A stretch of 64,000 nt of DNA, from positions 1,124,594 to 1,188,593 of the forward strand of contig MU270021.1 in the NCBI GenBank assembly GCA_021432635.1, written 5' to 3'. Of the stretch, positions 23,392-35,951 are shown piece by piece. The position numbers and the translations under genes were made by a program. The notes under the pieces were generated by a model. That model was not told the DNA's origin and searched no databases. It saw nothing but the letters and a program-made list of their open reading frames with translations. Position 1 is the stretch's first letter. Every line of letters starts with the position of its first letter. This DNA comes from Thozetella sp. PMI_491 (Eukaryota; Ascomycota; Sordariomycetes; Chaetosphaeriales; Chaetosphaeriaceae).

Positions 23392-25575
23392 CTAACTAAC
23401 GCGCACCTTATAGTTTCCACCAGGAAGACCATAGAAGCCCAATCTGCTATCTGACACAATAGGTACCACTTGGCCACTCGGGCCGTCAACAGTGACACTT
23501 GAACCCGTGTTCGGCAAGAGTAGCGTCCCTGAGGTTCCCTTGGGCGTACTGAAGCTGCCACTAACCCCCCCGCTGTCGCCCGCTGCCTCCCAACTTGCGG
23601 AGAAATCCCCTAGGGCTGTCGTGTATCCAGCCTCGAGATGCTGTAGACCGCCAAGCTTAGGCTCAACTACCCAAGTCTTGCCAGCGGCTGCGGTGAGGCG
23701 CAGGCCTGCCGCTAGAAAGGTAAGACTGGATGTCGGACTGGTCGCCCAGCCGTGTGCATGACTTACTCGCGCGTCATTGTCGTACGGCGCATAGTGCAGC
23801 TCACCATCGGTGGCGTAACCTTCAATAAAGCTGCTGTTCGTCATCCGCGGGTCGTCGAGCATGAAATCAGCCCACATGAACTCAATCAAGTCAATGGCTC
23901 GCTCGGGGAAGCCTGCCATGAAATGGGCTTGCACTTCGAAGCCAGTGGCGAATGGCGAGATCGTTGCGCCAGCCTCGGGGGCTGGCGCGCCGTACGGTCG
24001 AACCCATCGGTCCTTGAGGGCTGTGCTAATAGAAGCAGCCCGATCCTGGTCTACAACACCGGCGATGATGACCCAGGAGTTTCCATCCTGGGGATGGACG
24101 GCAGTGGCACTCTGGTTGGAGTCATTGTCAAAGAAAAGGTTCTGTTTAGGGTCCCATAACCGTTCGTTGATCGCTAGTTTGATAGTCGTCATGGCTGAGG
24201 ACCACACATCGTCCTGGGTGTGGTCGTTCAGGGCTGCTGCTAGCTGAAGTGACGCGTCTAGTGTATGGTATAAGATTGCATTTGCCTAAATCCTCAGGTC
24301 AAAAATGTCCGGTGGTTAATCAGAATAGGGGTTTATGAATAGTTGCTCACCTCAACATTGTGGCCGCCCATACCAGATCTCAGCCAGTCGTTGGAACTGG
24401 TTACGTTCGCCAGCCCAGAACTATCGATAGTACCTAAGCTCCATGCCAAGGCTTTCTTGTACGGCGCCCAAAAGGTTTTTAAGTAATCAATATCGCCTGT
24501 GTATGTGTAGTATAGCCAGATATCAAGAAGCGTATAGAGATGATAAGTGAAGCTGAACTGGAAGCGGCCGGGCCGCGTGAATGGAACGCCGGCCCACGGC
24601 AGACGCCCGTCGGCTTGCTGAAGCGGTATCAAAGAATCGATGCCATTTCTGACTCCATCCAAATTACCCGTCGAAACGAATAAAGCTGGAGCAGAAATCA
24701 CCAAGTCACCGGGCCAGACAAGGCGGTCACGCTTCGCGCCGTCCATGAGCACCGAGGTACCATCTTGAGAACCTGTCAGCACGGATCAACTGATGAGTGT
24801 AATAACTGCCGTTGACTCTGTAGAGCCGCGGCACCTTATTATGAAATAACCTACTTGCGATAGTAGCATTGTAGTACCACCCCGTTCCGGGGACGCCCAG
24901 GGCATTACCGGTCGAGGGGTCTGCGCTGCACAGCTGGTTGGTGTACGCCCCGGCGTACCAGACACGGTTCAGCTTTTCGCTGTCGCTGTTGAAATAGCCG
25001 GAGTACTCCCTAGGGTCATCCATCTCGGGAGATGCAGTAAAGTTGACCGACAGATCTCCAAGCGTCACCGAGCCCGTCGAATTGTGCCAAATGCTCAAAT
25101 AGCGGAATGCGCCTCGCTGATGTGCCTTATCCGCCCCATACTGGCCCTTGTTGGGTACGGCGAACCAGAGAGGGCTGTCGTACAAAGCACTGGTACCTGA
25201 GTCGCAGTGGTATGGACTAATCCACATGGAGCTCTCCGTGAAGCTAAAGCCGATGTATTCGTCAGGGCCCGAAACGGAACGCACACTGAAATGAATAGTC
25301 CCGGCTATGTTCTTTCCAAAGTCTAGAATGATGGAGGTGTTGGCACCAAAGACCACTCCATCTGGGTTGTGCACATCTGTACATAGAGCATCAGGATTCT
25401 TGACCGCGCCGTTGACTTGGTACAGGGAAGGTGGCGTGATGGTCCTGTGCGTAGGCGTAAGGATGTACTCTCGGAATTTGGTTGAGGAAGCCTGCTTTAC
25501 GCATTGCAGTATAAGTGCTGCGTAAAGCGAGAGACGCCAATATGACATATTGGGATACATGCCGCGCAGTTGCAA
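23392..25575 (-). CDS. secreted alpha-L-rhamnosidase-like six-hairpin glycosidase (GH78-like)
   Basis: Three minus-strand exons (25575-24855, 24772-24351, 24285-23392) with introns of 82 and 65 bp give 678 residues from the first Met; the Met at 25548 gives a cleaner signal peptide (hydrophobic WRLSLYAALILQCV). A jelly-roll N-terminal domain precedes an (alpha/alpha)6 barrel with the hallmark DGAKRDRLVWPGD, created across the first intron. Later come LQQADGRLPWAGVP, SNDWLRSG, the segment GNSWVIIAG and a C-terminal beta-sandwich. This domain pattern is the fungal rhamnosidase-like type without the long N-terminal modules of the GH78 at 33191. It would remove terminal L-rhamnose outside the cell. 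It is divergent from the tannase-family gene, so the two may be co-expressed. Confidence 0.8.
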
Positions 25576-27027
25576 CCGACTGCCGTCTTCGGCGGGAGCT
25601 CGGATTGGACTGAGCGAGGGGGAGGTTGAAGACCGTGCGGCGTGGTCTCAAGCTGTCGCTTATTGTGCTTTTAATACTTAGACAACCGGTACGCGATGAT
25701 TCTCCGCGCTATTTACATCTGGGGTGAAATCTATTTCAGCCACAGTTCGGCAAGTGAGAACCACGTTCACGCTCATGTAGGTTGCTTTAAGGCTCTGGCC
25801 CACCTCGGGCCATTTCCCAGCGGCCAAGTTTTACCGAGAGGATAACTATCCGGGCTCGGGCTAATACTGGGCGGCGAGGGGCTCCGGGGCAACAGAGCCC
25901 GACCTCCTTAGCCATAGCCCGGATATGTGCGCTGCTCCTTTTATTTTTATTGAACCTTGCGTTCCGTGGTCCGTGGCTTGTTCTCTAGAGACTTCGGGGT
26001 GACGCCTTGCCCGTATCTGGGGTCTACTGTCCGTCCCTGGATCTAACCGTTATCATACTCTACCAAGTCACATCACTTGTCCTTCCTGTTCATGTTTACC
26101 CATTATTCGGTGAGCTACAGCGCATCGCTCGGCTACATAGTAGCGCCTTGGGAGCTTGGCCAGAAACCTTGCCAGTGTCGCTTCCGCCATAAAACATGCT
26201 TTCTCTCTTCTGGCATCAGCTACTCTAGTGTGATCCATGGCCAAGAAAGCACTGGCCCACAAGTTGTGGAAGAAATGGTACTTAGTCCTTATGAGGAACC
26301 TAGCATAGCAAAGTCTTGTTGGGGAGTCATGGCATCATTCCTATGGGATATAATGGAGAGCCTGCTCTGCCTTAAACGGCTGCTATGGCGGGTCTCCCAG
26401 GTGCTCCCACATCATATGTACCCTAGCGCATGGCCACTCGGAGCCGCCATTCCCCGCTGTTACCCTGGCTAGCACCGTCGATGTGCATTCAGATCAATGA
26501 AACCCCAGTGGAGCAGCATCCGTGGCACCGTAGTACTATGGCAATTAAGACAGGTGTGCCCGCCTATACGCGCCAAGATGCGTAGCGTTTGCCGGGCGAA
26601 ATGCCAGGGTGACGCCTGATGCGGGGTGGTAACGGTATTTCTTGTTAAACTTTGACCCGGGCTGCTCACTCCGCATTTTACGAGCTAGGGTGGCGAGCTA
26701 CTCGGTCGCTTAGCATCAAATACCCTACGTGATGCACCTTTATTGGCTTCGTGCTCCGTTCCCGCCTGTAGGTTCACCGTGCAAACGACCGAGGATCGAC
26801 CGGTTGGATGACTGGACGGACAAAACTGCCCAAACATGAGCTCAGCACCTTCGGCCCATGCACGTTTTGTGTACTAGCAGGAGGATCTTGGGCCGAGAGA
26901 AAGTCGTATTGTGTCTACCCTCCGGAAAAAGTCAAATCTACAAGTAGCGGCGCGGGCTCGAGCCCAGCAGGAGAACCGCAGATGCACGAAGACAATCGCC
27001 GCCAGCCACCTTGGGCCTCACGCCACG
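25576..27027. other. divergent promoter region, rhamnosidase-like / tannase-like
   Basis: 1.45 kb between divergently transcribed secreted enzymes. I found no exon with family features. Several CTCGGGC/GCCCGAG-type GC boxes occur near 25800-25900. Confidence 0.4.
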
Positions 27028-28653
27028 ATGCCACTTCTCTCTGCCAGCATTGTCGCCGCTGGCTTTCTGGCGCTTTGCACTCATGCCACAAAATGCCCAA
27101 ATAGCCCGGGCTTTCGAGATCAATGTCTATCACTCGCGAATAACGTCGTGATAAACGGAGCCAGCTCCCTGTCCAGCGAGTTTGTCGAGGCCAACAGCAC
27201 TCTTTTTTTCCCCGACGCGGATCCTAGCTGCGGCCGTACATCCCAAGCAGTTTCAGTTAACCTCTGCCGTCTCACTGCCCAGGTAGCCACTTCATCTAGA
27301 TCCAGCATCAGGCTGGAGGTTTGGCTCCCAGAACAATGGACTGGTCGCTTCCTCAGCACTGGCAACGGCGGGCTTGGGGGTTGCGTACAATATGAGGATA
27401 TTGAGTACGCCGCTTCTCTTGGTTTTGCTACCGTCGGGACCAACAACGGCCATGATGGCATGTCCGGGCAAGCGTTCCTCCACAACCCGGATATCATTGA
27501 AGACTTTGCATATCGTGCACTCCATACAGGGGTTGTGCTAGGCAAGGACATCAGCCGAGCATTCTATGGGAAAGCCCACTCGAAAAGTTACTACCTCGGC
27601 TGCTCAACCGGCGGACGCCAAGGATTCAAGGAAGTCCAGACATTCCCCGAGGACTTTGACGGCGTCGTTGCGGGGGCTCCCGCCTTTGCGTTCAATAACC
27701 TCACATCTTGGAGCTGCCATTTTCTGCCGCTTACCGGACCAAGCGGCTCAGCTTCGTTCATTCCCTTGGATATGTGGCCTATCATCCATCAAGAAGTGCT
27801 TAACCAATGCGACGCCCTGGATGGGTTGGTAGATGGCATCCTTGAAGCACCTGATCTATGCAACTTCGACGCTACGACACTTGTCTGCGTGGGTGGACAG
27901 ACCCAAGGGTGCCTGACTCAAAAGCAGGCTGAGACCCTCCGCAGCATTTTTTCGCCCCTGCTCGACGAAGAAGGCAGTCTGGTTTACCCCCGGCTGCAGC
28001 CCGGTGCAGAGCTTACTGGCGCTCCCCAGACCTACTTCACTGGCCAACCATTCGGTGCCGCCGACTGGTTTCGGTACGTGATTTTCAACGATTCTGCTTG
28101 GGATCCTTTCAGCCTCATCCCTGATGACTACGTCCTGTCGTCGCACCTAAATCCCTTTGACATTGAGACCTGGAAAGGCGATCTTTCGGCCTTCAAGCAA
28201 CGCGGGGGCAAGCTGCTCCACTACCATGGCTTGGCGGACGGAACGATATCGAGCGACAACTCCCCGCGGTACTACGAGCATGCGGCGCAAGAGATGGGTC
28301 TGACGCCTCAAGGTCTGGACGAGTTCTACCGCTTGTTTCGCATATCGGGCATGGGCCACTGTGGCGGTGGCCCGGGAGCCCATGCAATTGGCAACCAAAA
28401 AGGAAACTCGGCCAGTCTAGACCCGGACGAAAACGTGTTGATGGCAATAGTCCGCTGGGTTGAGGAAGGCATCGCCCCAGATCGCGTCATCGGCACTGCT
28501 TATGTCAATGGCACCGCGAGCGCGGGGGTGGACTACAAAAGGGCCCATTGCCGGTGGCCGTATCGCAACGTATATCCGGGCATTGGAGACCCCAAGGACT
28601 TGAACAGCTGGCATTGTGTCCTGGATAAGCCTCTATCCGGGCAAGCTGCGTAA
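27028..28653 (+). CDS. secreted tannase / feruloyl esterase family protein
   Basis: A single exon of 541 residues. The start at 27028 gives a signal peptide (LLSASIVAAGFLALCTHA); the longer frame from 26911 lacks one. Tannase-family motifs are complete: the nucleophile Ser in GCSTGGRQG, Asp in HYHGLADGTIS, His in SGMGHCGGG, with the adjoining cysteines of the CS-D-HC arrangement, plus the calcium-site-like segment CDALDGLVDGILEAPDLC. The C-terminus ends in a typical CRWPYRN...W.C pattern. Members hydrolyse gallate or hydroxycinnamate esters on plant polymers. With neighbouring rhamnosidases and sugar transporters, removal of feruloyl/coumaroyl decorations is likely. The exact ester specificity cannot be told from sequence. 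Confidence 0.9.
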   Translation: MPLLSASIVAAGFLALCTHATKCPNSPGFRDQCLSLANNVVINGASSLSSEFVEANSTLFFPDADPSCGRTSQAVSVNLCRLTAQVATSSRSSIRLEVWLPEQWTGRFLSTGNGGLGGCVQYEDIEYAASLGFATVGTNNGHDGMSGQAFLHNPDIIEDFAYRALHTGVVLGKDISRAFYGKAHSKSYYLGCSTGGRQGFKEVQTFPEDFDGVVAGAPAFAFNNLTSWSCHFLPLTGPSGSASFIPLDMWPIIHQEVLNQCDALDGLVDGILEAPDLCNFDATTLVCVGGQTQGCLTQKQAETLRSIFSPLLDEEGSLVYPRLQPGAELTGAPQTYFTGQPFGAADWFRYVIFNDSAWDPFSLIPDDYVLSSHLNPFDIETWKGDLSAFKQRGGKLLHYHGLADGTISSDNSPRYYEHAAQEMGLTPQGLDEFYRLFRISGMGHCGGGPGAHAIGNQKGNSASLDPDENVLMAIVRWVEEGIAPDRVIGTAYVNGTASAGVDYKRAHCRWPYRNVYPGIGDPKDLNSWHCVLDKPLSGQAA

Positions 28654-30116
28654 TAACCTGGGTCTGTGGCAGAAGAGCGACGAGAAAAGGACATTGTGCG
28701 AGCCATGTACGCCGTAGTATGTACACGGCACCTGGATTGAGCAAGTGCATTGTAGAGATATCTAATCCGAATCAACCCCAAACAAACCATTCGTTATTCC
28801 GCAGCGTGGTTCTTGTAGCACTGAAAACCTAGTAAAGCAAACTTTTAAGTTCTGCAGTGACCGCAACCGTCACACATTCGTTTTACGTATGCTTATAAGC
28901 TATTGGCATACATGTGACTGTGGAGACCGAGGCTCGTTAGACTGGAGGCCCAACTTCCAGGTTCGAAACATTGACTAGGAGAATGCGCAGTCGAATCCGC
29001 CACTATCGTGGGGCTCAGATGAACCCAGCTAACACATTGAGCATCCTCCATGGGAGCTCGGCTTTCGCGCAAACACAGGCCGACCACTGGTCCATCCGAG
29101 GATGTCAGGACCCTCAGTGCTAACATTAAGGAAATCTGGGCCGGCAGTGCTCTTGGCGATCGTGTTCGGCCTGCCTTTGGCCAGAGAATGAATGAGACGT
29201 GCCAGCATCTGAAGCAGGACAGGTTCGATGTCAAGCACGCATGCACACCTTGTCCCTGCGGCCCTAGTGACCCCGCAAACCCGAGGAAACATTGGAGCGG
29301 GGAGGATCAGGCCTCCGAATTCGAGCTAGGAAAGTAAGGTAGCCTCCAAGGGATCACGTTCTACAGTAGAGTCAGGCTAAGTTCGTAGCCCGGCCCGGCA
29401 TTTCGGAGCAGAACATGCACACACGGGGAAACACGGAGCAGCTCCGGGCGCTAGACTCATGGACTCCACTTTACGCTGCAGGCGATTAGTGTGCCCCACA
29501 ATCAACTCCCGGCTCCCAATACGCAGGGGTAAGGCCCCCCACGACATACTACAGTCGTCCCCTCTGGATGTTGCTCCCGGTTCGACTTCTCGGAGTATGT
29601 ACAAGTGCTACCTCGGTACAGCTAATTCCGGCCAAACAATGGTAAAGCTATAGTACTTTTGGTTTGGGAAAGACAAAGGCTAACATTATTATCCTTCCTC
29701 TACTTGTACATGGCATTGTCACTAGAAGCATGCTCTTTCGCCAGAGCACAAAATGCCGCCAAGCCTTGAGAGCCAGGCCCGCGTTCCACATGGCAGACGA
29801 GTCCTGCTGCCATCGCTTTCTTATGCCCAGCTCCGATTGCTTAGCAGGCTCTTTGATACAGGAGAGCAGCCCCAGGCGCCAATAGTCCGCGCCAAGTATA
29901 TTCATTTAGTCCCTCCCCCGGGCTATCTCCACAAAAGCGCGGCTCTAGTGCATCAGCCCGCCTACTAAGCTTAGTACCCCACACCTTGGACCTAAGTCGG
30001 TCTATTGCTAGCCGACATCCCGTTAAAAACAATGGTCGTGACGCTTGATCTTATTCCAACCGCAGCGGCCATAGCCTCCACATCGTGAGACTGGGATCGA
30101 TAAACGGACGTTTACA
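28654..30116. other. intergenic, no gene seen
   Basis: 1.46 kb with many short overlapping ORFs on both strands, none with a motif or plausible exon structure. A tRNA-like GGTTCGA string near 28962 has no matching stems. Confidence 0.4.
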
Positions 30117-32157
30117 ATGGCGACCCCGGATACGAGAGACCAGATTCACGCCGGCGAGGAGGGCTTAAATGTTGAAGGCGGGCTGAAACACGAAGGAGGT
30201 GTCGTCCTAAAGTCTGCCCACGACAAGCTCGGCTTGTTGGCGTCTGTGTGGAAGTTCCGAAAGGCAAGTTGCAAAAGTTATGGGCCCTACAGTGGCGCTC
30301 AAAACTGTAGCATACTGACGCTATCCCCAGGCTGTGTTCGTGTGCAATTTGTTGTGTATCGCCGCCGCTGCCGATGGGTACCAGATCGTGCTGAATGGCA
30401 GGTCGCGCTCAGAACAATTTGCGTTGTCCAAGCCTTGATTACTGACTGGGTGCACAGGCAACGTCATTGCGAACCAGGGTTTCATCAACCATGTCGGGTT
30501 TCCGAACGCCAAGGGCGTCTATACGCTCAACGCTAACTACACGGCGCTTTGGGGGGCTTTACAGTCCTTGGGCCAGTTGATAGGCATGCTTTCCCTCAAC
30601 ATCGTGTCGGACAGGATTGGGCGTAAAGCGACGCTGTATGTGCTTTGGGTTATTCTTGCCGCGGTATGCCTCCGTCTCTCCATCCTTCATTATGCGTCAG
30701 TGCTAAGCGACTCTTCTAGTCCTTGATCATGGAGACGCTCGTGCGTGACTGGAAGGACTGGGCGGGCGCAAAGCTTCTCGCTGGTATCGGAGTCGGCGGG
30801 ATTCAATCCACACTCCCTGTTTACATCACTGAGTGGTCCCCGGCCAACATCCGTGGGGGCATGGTTCTACTGTACGGATTTTGGAACTCCTGGGGCAAGT
30901 TCCTGCCCCCAATGGTCCTCACATTGGTCCAAGCTTCGGATCCACTGAACTACAAGGTTCCGATTTATACGCAGTGGGGTTTCTTGGGTCTGATGTTGCC
31001 AGTTTTCCTTTGGCTTCCGGAGACCGCCGGTATGTTCCCGAGCGCCAACTGTGTTTTGGTCCGCATCCTTACCACGGTTCATAGCATACTATGCCTCACG
31101 AGAACTTGACGAGAAGGGCAAGGAAACTCTTCGACGAGTCAATGGGAACGTCGAGGGCTACGACGTCGAGACTGAGTACGCCATTATCAGAAACACCATC
31201 ATGGAAGAACGACGGCAGAACTCGCATGCCCAGGAAACCGGCGCTAAACAAGTCTTGATGTCGTATCTGGAATGTCTTCAAGGTGTGAATGCCAAGAGAA
31301 CTCTTGGCTCAACGTTGCCGATTTGCGCGCAGCAACTCGCCGGTCTCGCGTTCCTCAACACCTATGCCAGCCTTTTTTTCAGACAGGCCGGCTTCAGTAA
31401 CGCATTCCTGATCACTACCATTCTCGGTATGCACCTCCTCCCGCGTATTCTCGGCGGTCTTTGATGCATTCACTAAGGCTTTGTACAGCAATCATCTCCC
31501 TCGTAGTTTCTGTGACTCTCATTCTTGCGACCGACAGATTCGGCCGCCGCCCGGTTGTGCTGGTCGGCACCGTCACCGATACCATCATGCTCCTCATCGT
31601 GGCAGTCCTGGGGTTTGTATCAATGACGGATCCGTTGAAAGGCTTTTTGATATTTGTCGGCTGTGTCTGGTCCTTCTTCAACAGCGCCCGTATGTTCGCA
31701 TGCCGAGCGGTTTTCTTTTCTTCCCTACTTTAGTCTCTCGTCTGCCCAGTACTGATTCTCTCGCCAGTTGGCCAACTAGGATGGGCATTTGTTGGCGAGG
31801 TGGCATCGCAGCGCCTACGTGCGCGGACGGCCGGTCTGGCCTCAGCATTTTCCGTCGTTTTCGGCCTTATTTTCAACACCACTGTGCCTTACATGCGTAT
31901 GTTCTCCAACTAGCTATCTTCAAAGGATATGGTATTGACATTTCCCCCTAGTCGATCCCCAGACTGCCAATTGGAACTACAAGACGGGCTTCCTTTTTTC
32001 CGGCACTGGACTGGCTGTGGCAGTTCTGATATTTCTTTACACCCCAGAGCCCGCCCAACGCAATCCCGCCGAGATGGACGAGATGTACCGAAAGGGTATC
32101 CCGGCCTGGAAGATGAAGAGCTACATGACGGAGGTTCAAAGACAAAATGGAGTGTAA
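30117..32157 (+). CDS. MFS sugar transporter with two GC-AG introns
   Basis: Eight exons (30117-30263, 30331-30397, 30458-30663, 30720-31029, 31085-31426, 31489-31689, 31768-31896, 31952-32157) give 535 residues. Sugar-porter motifs appear only after splicing: AAADGYQIVLNGNVIANQGF (helix 1), SDRIGRKATLYV, GIGVGGIQSTLPVYITEW, LPETAAYYASRELDEKG, TDRFGRRPVVLVG and the C-terminal TPEPAQRNPAEMDEMY. The first two introns begin with GC (GCAAGT at 30264, GCAGGT at 30398); no GT alternative keeps the frame. The protein should be a plasma-membrane sugar:proton symporter. Lying just upstream of the cytoplasmic GH78, it may import rhamnose or a rhamnosylated saccharide, which is an inference. The subfamily differs from the transporter at 9570. 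Confidence 0.86.
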
Positions 32158-33190
32158 TAAGGGCAAGTGCGTAAGTGGAATGTGGTAACAGTGTCCGGGA
32201 CCACCTCCACGGGTTGTGCAATCCGCGGCTCGCTTTTCGCACGATAGCAAGCAATTGAGGGTTTCCCAACTGGCAGCATGCTCTTTTTTCACTTTAGATG
32301 GGAGATTGCTCTCCCGCCTTGCTTTGCTTGAAGGCCACGTCGTAACCATAGGAGCTGATCCCCGATGGCTGGAACTTTAGTCTTTCCTGTGTTCCTCGTC
32401 GAAAGGGGTACTGCGCCCCTCGTAGTTGGCTTTTGAATTAAGAGACACTGGAAGGTAAGTCGATAACGCTTTAACCAGCAAATAAAGGGCTCGATCCTTC
32501 TTGCGATGGGAATTAGCTATACGTAGGAGCGCAGAAGAGCTTGACCGTGCCGAAATCAAGATAGACTTAATTTTTCTAAGTAGGGACCGATGAATAGAAG
32601 GCAGAGTGTCGCGAAAGCGTCTCGATCGTTTGCTAGTTGTGATAAGAACTTCAAATTGCAAAGAGCTGCTTAGTTTTAGTCCGAAGGGCATTAGGGCAAC
32701 GTAATGAAAATCACAAGCAGTCTAGTGTGCACTTGCTCCTGAATAGACGTGGCGAGGTCTTGGTTCACCAAATGACCGACTCGGGGGCTGAACTAGTCTC
32801 TCTTGCGGAATCTCGTGCTCTTAGCGCTGCACCGTTTCAGCTTGCTTATGTCGCGACGTGCCGGTTCTGCCGCCCGAAACCAAATGGCCTAGCCGAGGGT
32901 TGGGGTGAATGGGGAGATCCTTACAGCAGACCAGACGTCTTTCCGCGAAACATGGGTTGTCGTTTGCCGGACTCCGCCCGAGAGGTACTCAGGATCGGCA
33001 GACTCTACAGCGAAGCTCGGGAACTCGGTAAAGCAATAGGCGCCCTTGATGCTTCTCTGAAGCATGCCGGCGCTTACAAAAGTGGAGGTAGGAGCCCTCG
33101 GAGTAGGATGACTTTTGATCATTCGCTCTTTAACGTTCCTCGTCAGCTCATTCCTCTTCCCCTCCTCTCCCTCTCGCTCAAACACAGACA
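32158..33190. other. intergenic, promoter of GH78
   Basis: One kilobase without a supported gene. A pyrimidine-rich tract (about 33150-33180, CTCTTCCCC repeats) immediately precedes the GH78 start, as in many fungal promoters. Confidence 0.45.
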
Positions 33191-35951
33191 ATGTCCGTCA
33201 GCATTGCAGAGCTACGTGCAGAGCACCATCACGACGGCTTTGGTCTCTTTGTTCGACGTCCGCGACTATCCTGGCGCTTCAACGAAAGTACTGGCAAGAA
33301 TTGGCAGCAGTCTGCATATGATGTCGTTATTGAATGCAATGGCACGGAACAATCATATCATGTGGAATCGTCAAGCTCCACCCTAGTCCCATGGCCTTCC
33401 TCTGAGCTCAACTCGCGTGACATTGTTGAAGTCCGCGTCCGTGCCTGGGGCACCGATAACTCGCACACCAACTGGGCTGCCAGAAGGATTGAGATTGCGC
33501 TCCTTGATAGAGAAGACTGGAAGGCTCGGCTCATTGGCGGACCTGCCAACCCTGTAGATGAGCCGAAACGGCCATTTCGGCTTAGGAAACAGTTCGATAG
33601 CCCCGCGGGCCCAGCCCGCCTCTATGCCACCGCGCACGGCCTCTATCACATAGAGATCAATGGTCGCCGTGTTGGGAACCAGTTACTCGCACCTGGCTGG
33701 CAGTCATACCACCATCGCCTCCATTACCAGATTTACGACGTTACAGAGTTTCTCTATCCCGAAAATAACGTCATTGGCGTGTATGTTGGAGAGGGCTGGT
33801 ACGCAGGAAGGCTTGGCAGACCAGGTGTATCGAACATTTGGGGCGATCGGCTTGGATTCCTGGCGCAGCTCGAGGTTAATGGGGAGGTCGTGGTAAAAAC
33901 AGACAGTAACTGGGAGGAACTTGGAGACGGTCCGGTGATTGCATCAGAAATCTACAACGGCGAGGAATACGACAGTCGACTTGCAGATACGTCATGGTCG
34001 AAGTACAGCACTGACCGTGGCGGGAGCCCCCTTAGGCAAGCCGAAGAACTGCCTTTTCCCTCGGCCCAGCTCATTGCACCCGACGTCGCACCGGTGAGAA
34101 AGATTATGGAAATTCAGCCTCGACAGATTGTGACCACTCCATCGGGGAAGAAGGTGCTAGACTTTGGCCAAAATCTGGTTGGATGGCTGCGAGTTAACGT
34201 CGACATTCCGGGTCCCGGGACCGTTATCGTAAGACATGGGGAGGTGATGGAGAGCGGGGAACTTGGCACGAGGCCCCTGAGGACAGCCCGTGCCCAAGCA
34301 GTTATACATCTCGGAGGCACGACGAAGGGATATGAGCCAAATTTCACCTGGTTTGGGTTCAGGTACAGTCCACAAGAAAAGCCAACGAGGGAGCTTCCTG
34401 CTGAAGTGTGCCTAGGTTTGCAGAGATCTCTGGCTTTGAGGGCCTTAAGCTTGAGGACTTCACAGCAATTGTTATATCCTCTGATCTCCGCAGAACTGGA
34501 ACATTCGAATGCTCGCACGAGCTCATCAATAGGCTGCATGAAAACACCATCTGGTCGATGAGAGCCAACTTTGTATCTGTGCCCACTGACTGCCCACAGC
34601 GAGACGAACGCCTTGGCTGGACAGGCGATATCCAAGTGTTCGCCCCAACAGCAAGCTACCTGTACGATACCGCGGCCTTTCTAGGGAGCTGGCTTAGGGA
34701 CCTGGACGCGGACCAGAGAGATCTGGGCGGTATCGTTCCCAACATTGTTCCGTCTATCCCCATCCCGCCGAGATATCCAGAGAAGCGTCCGATGGCTATT
34801 TGGGGGGACTGCGCAATCCTGACTCCGCTGGACATTTACATGTCGTTCGGAGATCAACAGCATCTGTCGGCACAATGGGATAGCATGGTTCTTTGGCTTC
34901 AGAAGGGGGTGCGCCGGGACGAGCGCGGCTTCTATTCTGCCGGGACTCCGCAGTACGGCGACTGGCTCGACCCTCGCTCGCCACCTCAGCTTCCGGGTCA
35001 CTCCCCGACAGATCCCTACCTAGTTGCGAACGCCTATCTTGTCCATGTCACACAACTTGTCTCAGATGTCGCCAGCGTGATTGGCAAATTTGAAGATGCT
35101 CGAAAATATGCCGCGCAGGCAGCAGATCTCCGCGAGCGGTTTAGGAACGAGTATATTAGCAGGACTGGACGCTTAGCATCGGATACGCAGGCAGCCTATG
35201 CCATAGCCCTTCGCTTCAAGCTGTTGGAGGGTGATACTGAGCTGGCTACGGCTAGATCGCGACTCGAATGGATGGCGAAATGGGAGGCATTCAAAATAAC
35301 AACCGGCTTCGCAGGGACACCATATATCCTCCCAGTTCTTGTTGATATAGGACTGCTGGACATTGCGTACAGGATGTTGCAGGAAAAGGAATGTCCTAGC
35401 TGGCTCTATCCCGTGACTATGGGTGCCACCACCATCGTAAGTCTACTCCCAGATTGCTACCTTTGCAAAGGCCTTCCGGGGCCTAGGGCAGAAACAAGAG
35501 ATTAAACGAGGCGCAGTGGGAGCGGTGGGACTCGATGCTTCCCGACGGTTCCATCAATCCAGGGCAAATGACATCCTTCAATCATTACGCGCTTGGATCT
35601 GTATCGCATTTCCTACACGCCTACGTCGCCGGGTTACGTCCGACACGTGCTGGTTGGACCGCGGCTCTGATCAAGCCGCATCCAGGGGGCACGGTTAGAT
35701 GGGCCAAAGCAACGTATGACTCGCCGATTGGACCGTACAGAGTCTTCTGGGAAGTGGTCGACAACAAGATGAAAACACGAGTGTCGGTACCTCCCAATGG
35801 AGAAGCAAGAGTGGTACTGGACGGCGTAGATGAGGTAGTGAGAAGCGGTCAGTATATATATGAGACGGAGTGGCATGACAGCCCCGGTTGGCCACCTCGG
35901 CCCATTCAGGGGGCTCAAGGTCAGGAGGTGCCTGATTTCTTTGTACCGTGA
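33191..35951 (+). CDS. GH78 alpha-L-rhamnosidase, multi-domain, cytoplasmic
   Basis: Three exons (33191-34362, 34416-35436, 35517-35951) give 875 residues. Domain order is canonical: an Ig-like N-terminal domain (LRAEHHHDGFGLF, LSWRF), the rhamnosidase N/Bac_rhamnosid jelly-rolls (ARLYATAHGLYHIEINGRRVG, LLAPGWQSY, VLDFGQNLVGW), the six-hairpin catalytic barrel with the strongly conserved CPQRDERLGWTGD, and a C-terminal beta domain (PHPGGTVRWAKATYDSPIGP). The acid residues of the RDERLGWTGD block line the active site in characterised GH78 enzymes. There is no signal peptide, so it is probably cytoplasmic and acts on imported rhamnosides. It follows a sugar transporter and precedes a Zn2Cys6 regulator on the same strand. 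Confidence 0.92.

Noticed and set aside
24782-24790. CGGATCAAC inside the rhamnosidase-like gene
   Set aside because: It lies in an intron and is single; consistent with chance for a 7-mer in this window.
25095-25651. Additional minus- and plus-strand ORFs over the rhamnosidase-like gene
   Set aside because: Shadows of the real reading frame, which has a signal peptide and the DGAKRDRLVW motif.
28893-29337. Opposed ORFs of about 95-117 residues in the 28.7-30.1 kb gap
   Set aside because: Mirror ORFs on both strands without family features, start context or exon structure.
31623-31632. Palindrome ACGGATCCGT
   Set aside because: Within a coding exon of the MFS transporter (TDPL codons) and a common BamHI-type palindrome; not counted as a cluster element.
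32727-33386. Open frame of about 220 residues overlapping the GH78 start
   Set aside because: No motif, low-complexity composition, and it overlaps a certain gene in another frame.
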